Shown here: positions 38,722 to 46,828 of the stretch, one piece after another
How the letters are laid out: each line of letters opens with the position of its first letter
Position numbering within the stretch: position 1 is the first letter of the stretch
DNA from: Anaerolineae bacterium
GTDB taxonomy: Bacteria; Chloroflexota; Anaerolineae; Aggregatilineales; Phototrophicaceae
Assembly: GCA_022821805.1 (NCBI GenBank)
Contig: JAJECX010000019.1
Location: 1 to 49,746 of the forward strand
DNA length: 49,746 bases
Direction of reading: 5' to 3'
The notes under the pieces: generated by a model
The model's input: the letters and a program-made list of their open reading frames with translations, nothing else
The model's database searches: none
Told to the model about the DNA's origin: nothing
Position numbers and translations under genes: made by a program

Positions 38722-40200
38722 TTATGTTTTCACACGAGCGTCCTGATCCGACGCTGGCGCGTCTCTGAGCGTCGCTTCCAATTCCGCCGCCAGCCGACCC
38801 ATGAGCAAAATCGTGCCCCGCAAATCAGCCGGCGTCGTGCGCGGATTGTTGCAGCACATGCGCATGACGGGTTTCCCGCGCAGCTGCGTCCCCGAGGCGA
38901 AAGCGTAGCCATCGTCGAGCAGGCGCCCAACTAAGTCATGCGTCACGCGGTCCGCCAAAGCTTCGTCGCCAGTTGACGGCTGGTAGCGAAAGGTCAGTAT
39001 CGCCATCTGAGCCGGCGTCACAATCTCCCAGCAGCCCGCTTCGCGCAGCAGCCGCTCGGCTAGTTCCGCATTTTGGAAGCCGGCGGCTATCGCCTCGCTG
39101 ATGGCGTCCAAGCCGAAGACTTTGAAGCTCAGCCACAATTTCAGCGCGCGGAATTGCCGTGTTAACTGAATGCCCTGATACATGAAGTTGAGCTCTTCGC
39201 CGTCGCTCTGCATGTCCTTCAAGACTTCGGAAGTCTCTTTGAAGGCGCGCGGAAGCCAGCGCCGATCGCGGACAAGCACAACGCCGCATTCAATCGGCTG
39301 GAAGAGCCACTTATGCGCGTCCAGCGCCAGCGAGTCGACGCGCCCCAAGCCTTTGAGCGCGGATTTGCCACCCTCGGTCAATATCGCCGGCGCGCCATAA
39401 GCGCCATCGACATGCAGCCATAAGTCCTCAGCCGCGCATAAATCCGCCAGCGCAGACAGCTTATCGACCGCGCCGGTATTGGTCGTGCCGGCGCTGGCGA
39501 TGACGCAGAAGGGACGCTTCCCGGCCGCGCGATCGGCCGCAATCGCCTCGCGCAGCGGCGCCAAGGGTAGGCGGAATTCGTCATCGCTGGGGAGCTTGCG
39601 CAGCTGCTCGGGCGCGAAACCCAAAACCCGCATGCCGCGCGAGACGGCGAAATGAATCTGGTCCGAGCAATAGGCGACTGCATCGCGCTTCTCGCCGCTG
39701 AGATGCGCCTCGCGCGCCACCGCCAGCGCCGTCAGATTGGCGACCGAGCCGCCGCTAACGAAAGTTCCGCCCGCTTCCGCCGGCAGACCGAAGATTTGCC
39801 GCAGCCAATCCACCGTCAACCGCTCGATTTGAGCCGCGCCCGGACCCTGCAGCCAGACGGCGTTGAAAATGTTGTAGCCGGCCGCCAGCGAATCCGCCAT
39901 CACGCTTACGAAGTTGTTGGCGAGCGGAATGTAGGCGAAGAAACGCGGATGATCAACCCGATTCGATGTGTTCACCACTTGCCGCTCGAACTGCGCCATC
40001 GCGTCGCGCCAGGGCATGCCTTCGCGCGGCAGTGGCTCACGGAGAATCGCATTCAGCGCCTCGTAGTCGAGCGTCTCCGCCACCGGCTTGTCGGCGCGTT
40101 CGTCGTAATAATCCAGCAGCATGTCGATAACGCGATAACCGAAGTCGCGCATCTCCTCGCGGCTGAGCTCAAGTGTTTTTCTCTGCTTCTCTTCGCTCAT
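38722..40200 (-). CDS. group II PLP-dependent decarboxylase, copy B
   Basis: A 492-residue paralogue of the downstream decarboxylase. Catalytic residues fall at the same positions: K297 in [13 protein letters not shown]265 in [11 protein letters not shown]183 in [10 protein letters not shown]. The two are similar along their whole length ([29 protein letters not shown]). Differences cluster in substrate-facing stretches such as residues 92-101 and 113-121, which suggests different substrates. The 78-base gap between the two genes allows one transcript. Confidence 0.9.
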   Translation of the reverse strand: MSEEKQRKTLELSREEMRDFGYRVIDMLLDYYDERADKPVAETLDYEALNAILREPLPREGMPWRDAMAQFERQVVNTSNRVDHPRFFAYIPLANNFVSVMADSLAAGYNIFNAVWLQGPGAAQIERLTVDWLRQIFGLPAEAGGTFVSGGSVANLTALAVAREAHLSGEKRDAVAYCSDQIHFAVSRGMRVLGFAPEQLRKLPSDDEFRLPLAPLREAIAADRAAGKRPFCVIASAGTTNTGAVDKLSALADLCAAEDLWLHVDGAYGAPAILTEGGKSALKGLGRVDSLALDAHKWLFQPIECGVVLVRDRRWLPRAFKETSEVLKDMQSDGEELNFMYQGIQLTRQFRALKLWLSFKVFGLDAISEAIAAGFQNAELAERLLREAGCWEIVTPAQMAILTFRYQPSTGDEALADRVTHDLVGRLLDDGYAFASGTQLRGKPVMRMCCNNPRTTPADLRGTILLMGRLAAELEATLRDAPASDQDARVKT

Positions 40201-40295
40201 TCCGCTTTAGGTCTCATTAGCCAAAAAGAAGTATGCAGAGCAGGCCGGTTTCAAGCGAGCGCTCGGAACGCAAACCGGTCTGCAACAGGTGCGCT

Positions 40296-40340
40296 CCCCT
40301 TCCTTAGCTCGCTGGGGAAGGGGCCGGGGGATGGGGTAGA
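40296..40340. repeat. G/C-block hairpin between genes
   Basis: CCCCTTCC at 40296-40303 pairs with GGAAGGGG at 40316-40323 around 12 bases, and CCGGGGGATGGGG follows. It lies between decarboxylase copy B and the exporter gene. It is unlike the GTAG palindromes and is probably another dispersed intergenic element. No T-run follows on either strand. Confidence 0.45.
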
Positions 40341-40361
40341 CATTCCCGCTCTTTGCCCCGG

Positions 40362-41090
40362 TTAAAGCATCGCATTCAGCGCAATAACGACCAAGACCGC
40401 CAGCGCCACCTTGTTGAGCAAGGGTTTGCTGAAGCGGTCGCCGATGCGGACGCCGATCGTCGTCCCGATGTATATCAACGGCGAGATCAGCAGCGCCATC
40501 ATGATGACTTCGAGATTCATCGATTGCGACAGAAAGAGCAGCAGCAGCACCTGAACCGGCGCGTTGAAGAGGAACAGGGTCAAGGTGAAGGCGCGCGCCT
40601 GCTTGGCTTGAAAGTCGCGCGTCGTCATCCAAAGCACCAGCGGCGGACCGCCCATCGCCACCAGCCCTTGCAAGAAGCCGCTAAGGCTGAACGCAGCGAT
40701 CGAAGCGGCTCCGCTCCATTCGCGCTGCGCAATCTTCCATGCGGCGACGCGTAAAATCACGCCCAGCAGCACGCCTATGCCCACCAGCCGCTTGACCCCG
40801 TCGGCGTCCACCGTCTCGACATTCAGCAGCAGCAGCACACCCAGCGGCGCCGTCAGCAAACGCAGGATCGCCGCTGGCTTGACATCTTCCCATGGGATAT
40901 GCGCCCGCAGCTGCCAGGCGCCAAAGATCACTTGGATGCCAATTGCAAGCGTAGTCAGCGCGACCGCTTGCGACAGGCTGAAGCCGGCTTCCACCAAGAG
41001 CGGAACGGCGATCAACCCGAGCGCAAAGCCGATTGCGCCTTGCGCCAGGCTGCCGGCAAACATGATGATTCCCGCCCAAATCAGCGGCAT
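40362..41090 (-). CDS. TauE/SafE-family membrane exporter
   Basis: A 242-residue protein with about eight hydrophobic helices in two similar halves, typical of the TauE/SafE (sulfite/organosulfonate exporter) family. The N-terminal half carries AGSLAQGAIGFALGLIAVPLLVEAGFSLSQAVALTT and the second half FSLSGFLQGLVAMGGPPLVLW, both showing the G.G...G..P pattern of the family. It would export sulfite, sulfoacetate or a similar anion. No sulfur-metabolism gene adjoins it. The upstream region is shared with the divergent small gene at 41402. Confidence 0.85.
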   Translation of the reverse strand: MPLIWAGIIMFAGSLAQGAIGFALGLIAVPLLVEAGFSLSQAVALTTLAIGIQVIFGAWQLRAHIPWEDVKPAAILRLLTAPLGVLLLLNVETVDADGVKRLVGIGVLLGVILRVAAWKIAQREWSGAASIAAFSLSGFLQGLVAMGGPPLVLWMTTRDFQAKQARAFTLTLFLFNAPVQVLLLLFLSQSMNLEVIMMALLISPLIYIGTTIGVRIGDRFSKPLLNKVALAVLVVIALNAML

Positions 41091-41401
41091 GCCGCCTCCG
41101 CTACGTCATGAAAAGGGTAGCGACAGTGTCACACAGTCCGCCGCAATCGGCAAGGTATTCCCGCTCCGCGATTGACCACTGGGCATGGTCGAGCCATTGT
41201 ACATTCTGCACAGATGCTGAACCCTTGCTCGCGCTCTCACGTATATATCTGTAAGCAGAGGAAAAGAGCGCCGCGCGTCAGAATTGCGCAAGTATTGGCG
41301 CAGCCTTGAGCAAGTTCGCGCATTAGGCGTTACAATCGCCTTATGTCTAGACGAAAGGAGGAGACCGGACATTCGCGGATCGACTGCCCGGCTCAACCCT
41401 T
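41091..41401. other. divergent intergenic region
   Basis: This 311-base stretch separates the minus-strand exporter gene from the plus-strand cluster at 41402. TTGAGC (41306-41311) and TACAAT (41331-41336), 19 bases apart, are a possible plus-strand promoter. A strong AAAGGAGGAG at 41354-41363 has no start codon at a usual distance. A 30-codon frame from 41343 (MSRRKEETGHSRIDCP...) starts before it and overlaps the next gene out of frame; it may be a leader or chance. Confidence 0.4.
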
Positions 41402-41632
41402 ATGGACAATCGCAAAATTGTGGAGCTTTCGGTAGGCGAGCTTGAAGAGATCATCAGCCGCGCGGTGAAACGGTCGGTCGCCGAAGTGATGATTGAATTC
41501 GCCCTCGAGGCCGATGTCGAAGCGCAGGTCGCTTACGAAGCCGAAATTAATGATATGCTACGCAGCGAGATGCAAATCGTAGGCACGCTAGCCGATTCAG
41601 ACTCCTTGGTCACGACTAAAGCGGATGACTGA
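41402..41632 (+). CDS. small hypothetical protein
   Basis: A 76-residue acidic, helical protein (IVELSVGELEEIISRAVKRS, FALEADVEAQVAYEAEIND) without a recognised domain, signal or membrane segment. It is placed 30 bases before the nitroreductase gene on the same strand. Its coding nature rests on the amino-acid pattern and position; the ATG lacks a nearby ribosome site, the strong AAAGGAGGAG being about 40 bases upstream. Function unknown. Confidence 0.45.
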   Translation: MDNRKIVELSVGELEEIISRAVKRSVAEVMIEFALEADVEAQVAYEAEINDMLRSEMQIVGTLADSDSLVTTKADD

Positions 41633-41662
41633 CCGACGCTAGCGAGCGAAGAAAGGACCAAT

Positions 41663-42175
41663 ATGGACGTCTGGGAGGCCATTCAGAATAAGCGAGCGAT
41701 ACGCGAATTTCGCGCGGAGTCGCTGCGGAGCGATCACATCGACCGCATACTAAACGCGGGCCGGCGCTCGCAAAGCTCCAAGAACAGCCAGCCTTGGCAT
41801 TTCATCGCCGTGCAGAACAAGGAAAGCCTGGCGAAACTGGCGGAAACCGGCGCCGGCATGGGGCATGTCGCCGGCTGCGCGCTCTGCGTTGTCATCGTCG
41901 TGCCAACGGAAAACGAGCGCACCCTTTGGCATTTCTTCGATTCGGGCCAGAGCGCCGCCTATATGCAGCTGGCGGCGACCGAAATCGGCATCGGCTCTTG
42001 CCTGGGCACGATATACGATCCGGAACAGGCGGCTGATATCTTGGGAATCCCGGCCGGATTTCAAACGCGCCTGGTGATATCCTTCGGCTATCCCGACGAC
42101 GGCGCCGCAAAGCGTCCGCTGCAAGCTGGCGGCCGCCGCGTCTTCGACGATGTCGTGCATTGGGAAACCTGGTAA
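41663..42175 (+). CDS. nitroreductase-family FMN oxidoreductase
   Basis: A 170-residue flavoprotein of the nitroreductase fold. The N-terminal FMN-binding block is AIQNKRAIREFRAESL, followed by NAGRRSQSSKNSQPWHFIAV, where the S/N-Q-P-W-H-F element is diagnostic. A middle GQSAAYMQLAATEIGIGSCLG and a late LVISFGYPDD complete the pattern. It would act as a dimer and reduce quinones, nitro compounds or similar with NAD(P)H. AAAGGA precedes the ATG. hemB starts 17 bases after its stop, so the genes are cotranscribed; a link to tetrapyrrole chemistry is possible but not shown. Confidence 0.9.
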   Translation: MDVWEAIQNKRAIREFRAESLRSDHIDRILNAGRRSQSSKNSQPWHFIAVQNKESLAKLAETGAGMGHVAGCALCVVIVVPTENERTLWHFFDSGQSAAYMQLAATEIGIGSCLGTIYDPEQAADILGIPAGFQTRLVISFGYPDDGAAKRPLQAGGRRVFDDVVHWETW

Positions 42176-42191
42176 CGGCGAATATGCGCGC

Positions 42192-43250
42192 ATGACTGAG
42201 CTAGACTTCAAGATCGAGCCAAGGGAAAAAGCAAGGACCGCTGGCTTGCGCGCGCGTCCCCGCCGCCTGCGCCTGTCGTCCGCCATACGCGGCATGGTGC
42301 GAGAGACCGAGCTTACTCCCGCCGACTTCGTTTATCCGCTATTCGTCCGCTATGGCCGCGATCAGCGCCTGCCCATCCAGTCGATGCCCGGGCAATCCCA
42401 GCTAACTGTCGACCAGCTCGCCGCCGAAGCGCGAGAAATCGCGGCGCTTGGCATTCCCGGCGTGATTCTATTCGGCATCCCTGAGCATAAGGATTGGCGC
42501 GGCAGCGACAACTTCAGCGACGACGGCGTCATCCCGCTCGCCATACGCGCCATCAAAGAAGCGGCGCCCGATCTCGCTGTCATCTCGGATATGTGCTTCT
42601 GCGAATACACCGACCACGGGCACTGCGGCATCGTCAACGCGCCGGAAGTTCCGCACTTCGATCCTGCGCTTCCGCTTGGATACCTGCTAAACGATCCGAC
42701 GCTGGAATTGCTTGGACGGGCGTCGGTTGCTCATGCGCGCGCTGGCGCCGATATCATCGCCCCATCGGGCATGATTGATGGCATGGTCGCTGGCATAAGA
42801 ACCGCGCTCGATAGCGACGGCTTCTCGCATGTCGCCGTGATGAGCTACGCGGCTAAATACGCCAGTGTCTTCTACGGACCCTTTCGCGATGCCGCCCACA
42901 GCGCCCCCGGTTTCGGCGATCGAAAACAGTATCAGCTCGACCCGGCCAACCGCCGTGAAGCGCTGAAGGAGATCGCGCTTGATGTGGAGCAGGGCGCCGA
43001 TATCTTGCTGGTGAAGCCGGCGCTGCCCAGCCTCGATATCTTGAGCGAAGCGCGCCGGCAATTCGACTTGCCCCTGGCCGCCTACCAGGTGAGCGGCGAA
43101 TACGCCATGATACATTCGGCGGCGCGGCAAGGCTGGCTCGAACTGGAGCCGTCCGCGCTTGAAAGCCTCACTTGCATCAAGCGCGCCGGCGCTGACTTGA
43201 TCGTGACCTACTTCGCCAAAGACGCCGTCAGATGGCTCGCCGGCGGCTGA
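42192..43250 (+). CDS. hemB: porphobilinogen synthase (delta-aminolevulinic acid dehydratase)
   Basis: HemB condenses two 5-aminolevulinate molecules to porphobilinogen in tetrapyrrole synthesis. The 352 residues include the zinc cysteines C135, C137 and C145 in MCFCEYTDHGHC, so the enzyme is the zinc-cysteine type. The Schiff-base lysines are K222 (SYAAKYAS) and K275 (LLVKPALP), and APSGMIDGMV and SGEYAMI are further signatures. The N-terminal 30 residues are an arginine-rich arm as usual. The start at 42192 (MTELDF) is chosen because an ATG at 42150 would lie inside the nitroreductase gene. No other hem genes are nearby. Confidence 0.96.
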   Translation: MTELDFKIEPREKARTAGLRARPRRLRLSSAIRGMVRETELTPADFVYPLFVRYGRDQRLPIQSMPGQSQLTVDQLAAEAREIAALGIPGVILFGIPEHKDWRGSDNFSDDGVIPLAIRAIKEAAPDLAVISDMCFCEYTDHGHCGIVNAPEVPHFDPALPLGYLLNDPTLELLGRASVAHARAGADIIAPSGMIDGMVAGIRTALDSDGFSHVAVMSYAAKYASVFYGPFRDAAHSAPGFGDRKQYQLDPANRREALKEIALDVEQGADILLVKPALPSLDILSEARRQFDLPLAAYQVSGEYAMIHSAARQGWLELEPSALESLTCIKRAGADLIVTYFAKDAVRWLAGG

Positions 43251-43345
43251 GCCGACCAAGCTTCATACTTGAGCGCGCCAGTGGTTTGCCTTAAGGTTTG
43301 CCCTCCCGCTATTTCTCGGGCGCCATTCTTGTTCTGAGGCGTCTT

Positions 43346-45865
43346 ATGCCCCGAATATCGTCCCGGATTCGTCATCATTTGCCTTTTCTGGTCATCGTGC
43401 CGATGCTCATCATCGTCACCACCTGGCCGACGTTGGCGCTGGCCCTCGATACCGATCGCGCCGTATTCCCCACGACGCATGGCGATGTCCGGCAAAAGCT
43501 CTGGGATGTATGGCATCTGGGGCAGTTCCTGGCGGGCAAGACGAGCTTCTATTATTCCGATGTCATGTTCTACCCCATCGGCGTTTCGCTCGCTTACGAA
43601 AGCTTCGTCCTGCCGCATATGATCTCGGTAGGCTTGTTGAGCGCAGTTCTCCCGATAAGCAATGCCTACACGATCACCTATCTCTTGATTGTCTTTGCGG
43701 TGGCGGCGAGCGCCTATATCTATCTGCATTATCTGCTGAGGGACCGCTGGCTCGCTATATTGGGGGCGACCGTATTCGGGCTCTGCCAATTTGCGACGGC
43801 GCACGCGGGGCAGCCCGGTATCAACCTGATCGTCAGCTTCCCGTTAAGCGCCTATTTCTTCCAGCGCGGCATTAAGGAAGAGCGCGTTCGCCATCTAATT
43901 TTCTGCGGCATCATTGTCGGCTTGACCGCCTTCAGCGGCTTGTACATTTTCATCTGCCAGATCATCACCTTGGCGCTGATCGGTCTATACTACGTTTACT
44001 TTCGCTGGAGAGATGTACGCTTCTGGCGCTGGATGATTCTGCTCGGATTTGTCATCGGGCTCGCCAGCGCTCCCCGTCTCGCGCCGATACTGGCTCAACC
44101 CGGTTCAATGGACGACGCGGTCAGCAAGAACCGCGACCAAGAGTCGGCAACGGACCTGATGTACTACTTTGTCAATTACCGGCATCCCGTTACCACACCA
44201 CTGCTCAAATCGCTTTTCGGGGTTGGCAAGCCCCATTACGAGTGGAATACGAGCTATTTGGGCTACCTTCCCCTGGCGCTGATCATCGTGGGATTCGCCC
44301 GCTCCGGATTCCGTCGCCGTATGCTGCCCTGGCTGGGATTGGCGCTGCCATTCTTGCTGCTGCGTCTGGGTTCGGTCTTGCAAGTCAATGGCTACAAATA
44401 CAGTCAGATTGTCTTGCCAAAAGCGCTTTTGACCGATCTGTTGCCGCCGGTGTTCGGTCCTTTTCATACGACCGATCATTTCCAGATGGGTATTCTGCTG
44501 CCGCTGGCAGTTATGACCTGTTACGGGCTCAAGTCTATTCTTGCTGCACGCCCGGCCAAGCAGCGCGCCTTGATCACTTTGGCTGTCATCGCCATCGTCG
44601 CCTTTGAGTATTATGAAACGACTGAAGTCAGGGTTGTGCCCGATGAGCAAATCGCGTTCCTTGAATGGCTGCGAGATGAAGAGACAAGGGGCGAGCCGCG
44701 CTTGATCAACCTTCCGATGGGACGGCAGCATTCCAAATACTACGGCTTTTACCAGACTTATACCGGCTACCCGCAGGTCGAGGGCTTGAGCGGACGCACG
44801 CCACCGCAAGCCTACGACTATATCGAGGGCAATCGAATGCTGCGCGCCTGGCGCCGGGGCGCCGCCGTCCATTGCATACCGCCACTGCAAGCGGAATACA
44901 TATCCGCCTTGGATCAATTGCTCAGCGATGGCTTCACCCATGTGATCTGGCATCATTGGATCCAGGACGATACGGCGATTGACAGCAGTTTTGTCGATGT
45001 GAAGAGCTCATACAGCGATGACTATGCGCGCGTCTACCGCTTGGAAGACCTGCGCCGCAACTGCGATCGGTCATCTACTGTTAATGCCGCCGCCCTCGCT
45101 CATTTGCAGGGGCTTGAAGCGTCACCGGCGATATTCCCGCAAAAGCACTCAGCAGTTGTAAGTATTCTCGCTGACGAAAGCAGGGATGATGGGCTAGGGA
45201 TTAAGGGCGCTGCTTTTCTTTTCAGCATGCACCGTTTTGCGCCGCTCGCGCTGATTGATGGAGAAATAAGGGCGTACTACCATGACAGTTTGGAAGATGG
45301 CAGACCCGGCGCCGCCGAACTGCTGGCCGATCATTTTGTTCTGATGCTCGTATACAATCCGCAAATGGCGGATCCGCAGGCGCTGCGCAGTTATCGCGAT
45401 TGGGTTGCCGCCCGCTTCAAGTCATGCCGACGCCTGGTCGACGTCGATGACGCCGTCATCGAGTATTTCCTGCATGAGGCATTTCCCTGTGATTTGGCGG
45501 TGGCCGCGCAGCCGCTGGCAGCGCATTACGCCAACGGCATCCGGCTTGGCAATCTGCTGGTCGATAGCCAGCCGAGCCAGCTTGACCTATATTTCCTTTG
45601 GACGCGCCTGCCGGCTGAATCCCATGCCTTCTCGGTCCAGGCTTTTGACCGGGACGGCGCCAAGGTAGCGGGAGCAGACTTCACCGTCGGGCTCGATCCG
45701 CTGGCGCGCCGGCGAATTGATACATCGTCCTGGACCCCTGGCGATTATGACCTGAAGTTAATCCTCTACAACTACGAGAGCGGCGTCAGCGTCCCGGGCA
45801 CAGTTATCCGCAGCGGCGTTCAATTCGAGCGCGAACTCGATATCGGGCGCATCACAATCAAGTAG
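43346..45865 (+). CDS. large membrane protein, GT-C glycosyltransferase-like
   Basis: An 839-residue protein with an N-terminal half of about ten membrane helices and a C-terminal extracytoplasmic half of about 400 residues. A first helix (LPFLVIVPMLIIVTTWPTL) is followed by a long loop with THGDVRQKLWDVW, in which the acidic residue could serve like the catalytic Asp of GT-C enzymes. Later come the charged repeats YYSDVMFYPIGVSLAYE and many helices. Such proteins use polyprenyl-phosphate sugars on the outer face to modify lipids, proteins or glycans. The start is uncertain: the ATG at 43346 has GAGGCG upstream, but a TTG at 43298 is also open. It is not clustered with glycan genes. Confidence 0.75.
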   Translation: MPRISSRIRHHLPFLVIVPMLIIVTTWPTLALALDTDRAVFPTTHGDVRQKLWDVWHLGQFLAGKTSFYYSDVMFYPIGVSLAYESFVLPHMISVGLLSAVLPISNAYTITYLLIVFAVAASAYIYLHYLLRDRWLAILGATVFGLCQFATAHAGQPGINLIVSFPLSAYFFQRGIKEERVRHLIFCGIIVGLTAFSGLYIFICQIITLALIGLYYVYFRWRDVRFWRWMILLGFVIGLASAPRLAPILAQPGSMDDAVSKNRDQESATDLMYYFVNYRHPVTTPLLKSLFGVGKPHYEWNTSYLGYLPLALIIVGFARSGFRRRMLPWLGLALPFLLLRLGSVLQVNGYKYSQIVLPKALLTDLLPPVFGPFHTTDHFQMGILLPLAVMTCYGLKSILAARPAKQRALITLAVIAIVAFEYYETTEVRVVPDEQIAFLEWLRDEETRGEPRLINLPMGRQHSKYYGFYQTYTGYPQVEGLSGRTPPQAYDYIEGNRMLRAWRRGAAVHCIPPLQAEYISALDQLLSDGFTHVIWHHWIQDDTAIDSSFVDVKSSYSDDYARVYRLEDLRRNCDRSSTVNAAALAHLQGLEASPAIFPQKHSAVVSILADESRDDGLGIKGAAFLFSMHRFAPLALIDGEIRAYYHDSLEDGRPGAAELLADHFVLMLVYNPQMADPQALRSYRDWVAARFKSCRRLVDVDDAVIEYFLHEAFPCDLAVAAQPLAAHYANGIRLGNLLVDSQPSQLDLYFLWTRLPAESHAFSVQAFDRDGAKVAGADFTVGLDPLARRRIDTSSWTPGDYDLKLILYNYESGVSVPGTVIRSGVQFERELDIGRITIK

Positions 45866-45871
45866 GCGCGC

Positions 45872-46621
45872 TCAGCCGATCGCCCGCTCATGCCGAGCTT
45901 CGCGCGCCTTTTGCGCCAGCGCGTCAAAGAGCGCCTGCTGCGACGGATCCTGCCCGGCTGTCACTTCGGGATGCCACTGCACGGCAATCAGCCAGGGATG
46001 CCCGGGCTTCTCCAGCGCTTCAATGATGCCGTCAGCCGCCGATGCCACGACGCGCAAGCCCGGCGCCACGGCTTTAACTGCCTGATGATGCCCCGACGAG
46101 GCGCTTAATGCCGTCAATCCCATGACTTCGGCGATCAGGCTGTCGCTTTCGACATGGACTTCCTGCATCGCCCAAAGCCCGGCCTCATTGCGGTGAATGT
46201 CATCATCGCGGATATCGGGGATATGCTCGTGCAGCGTCCCGCCGGCGGCGACGTTCAAGACCTGCAAGCCCCGGCAAATGCAGAGCAGGGGCGTTTCTCC
46301 CTCGTCCAGCAGCCGGCGCGCCAGTCCCAACTCACTGCGGTCGCGCTCGCGGTCGGCTGGCAAGAGATGGGGATTCAGGCGGTCACCGCCATATTCAGCC
46401 GGGTCAATGTCGGTTCCGCCAGTGACAATTACGCCATCCAGCAGCGGCAGGATCTCTTCCCACTCGCTCTCTCCTGGCGCGATCAGCAGCGGGATGCCGC
46501 CCGCCCGACGCACGGCATCGACATAGGGCGCCGGCAGGCTGTAAAATTCCTCATAATGCCGCGATTTGATATAACCTTCGCTGCGTCCGCCGGTCGTGAT
46601 GCCAATATATGGTTTGGTCAT
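45872..46621 (-). CDS. gamma-glutamyl-GABA hydrolase family (PuuD-like)
   Basis: A 249-residue peptidase C26 protein. The nucleophile C116 is in PLLCICRGLQVLNVAAGG, GVIVTGGTDIDPAEY is the oxyanion strand, and H/E are in IAVQWHPEVT. It is the fuller-length member; the other copy at 30802-31482 is shorter and lacks the DIDP-YGG insert. Both probably hydrolyse gamma-glutamyl amides. It converges with the GT-C-like gene 6 bases away and diverges from the second FtsX-type permease. Confidence 0.9.
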   Translation of the reverse strand: MTKPYIGITTGGRSEGYIKSRHYEEFYSLPAPYVDAVRRAGGIPLLIAPGESEWEEILPLLDGVIVTGGTDIDPAEYGGDRLNPHLLPADRERDRSELGLARRLLDEGETPLLCICRGLQVLNVAAGGTLHEHIPDIRDDDIHRNEAGLWAMQEVHVESDSLIAEVMGLTALSASSGHHQAVKAVAPGLRVVASAADGIIEALEKPGHPWLIAVQWHPEVTAGQDPSQQALFDALAQKAREARHERAIG

Positions 46622-46828
46622 GAAGCATCCCTTGATGAACTGGGGAAGGGCTTTGAGGCAATACTATAATTCAATCGCAACGGGCTTAGCAAGCGCCATA
46701 AGCGCAACGCTGCATCTCGGTCTGCGTATCAGTCAGTCAGACGGTGAGGCCGCTGTTTCGCTATTCCACGTCTGTAAACACGGCAGCGATTCGCGTACAC
46801 TGTTTGGCGCTTCTTTAAGGATGAATGT

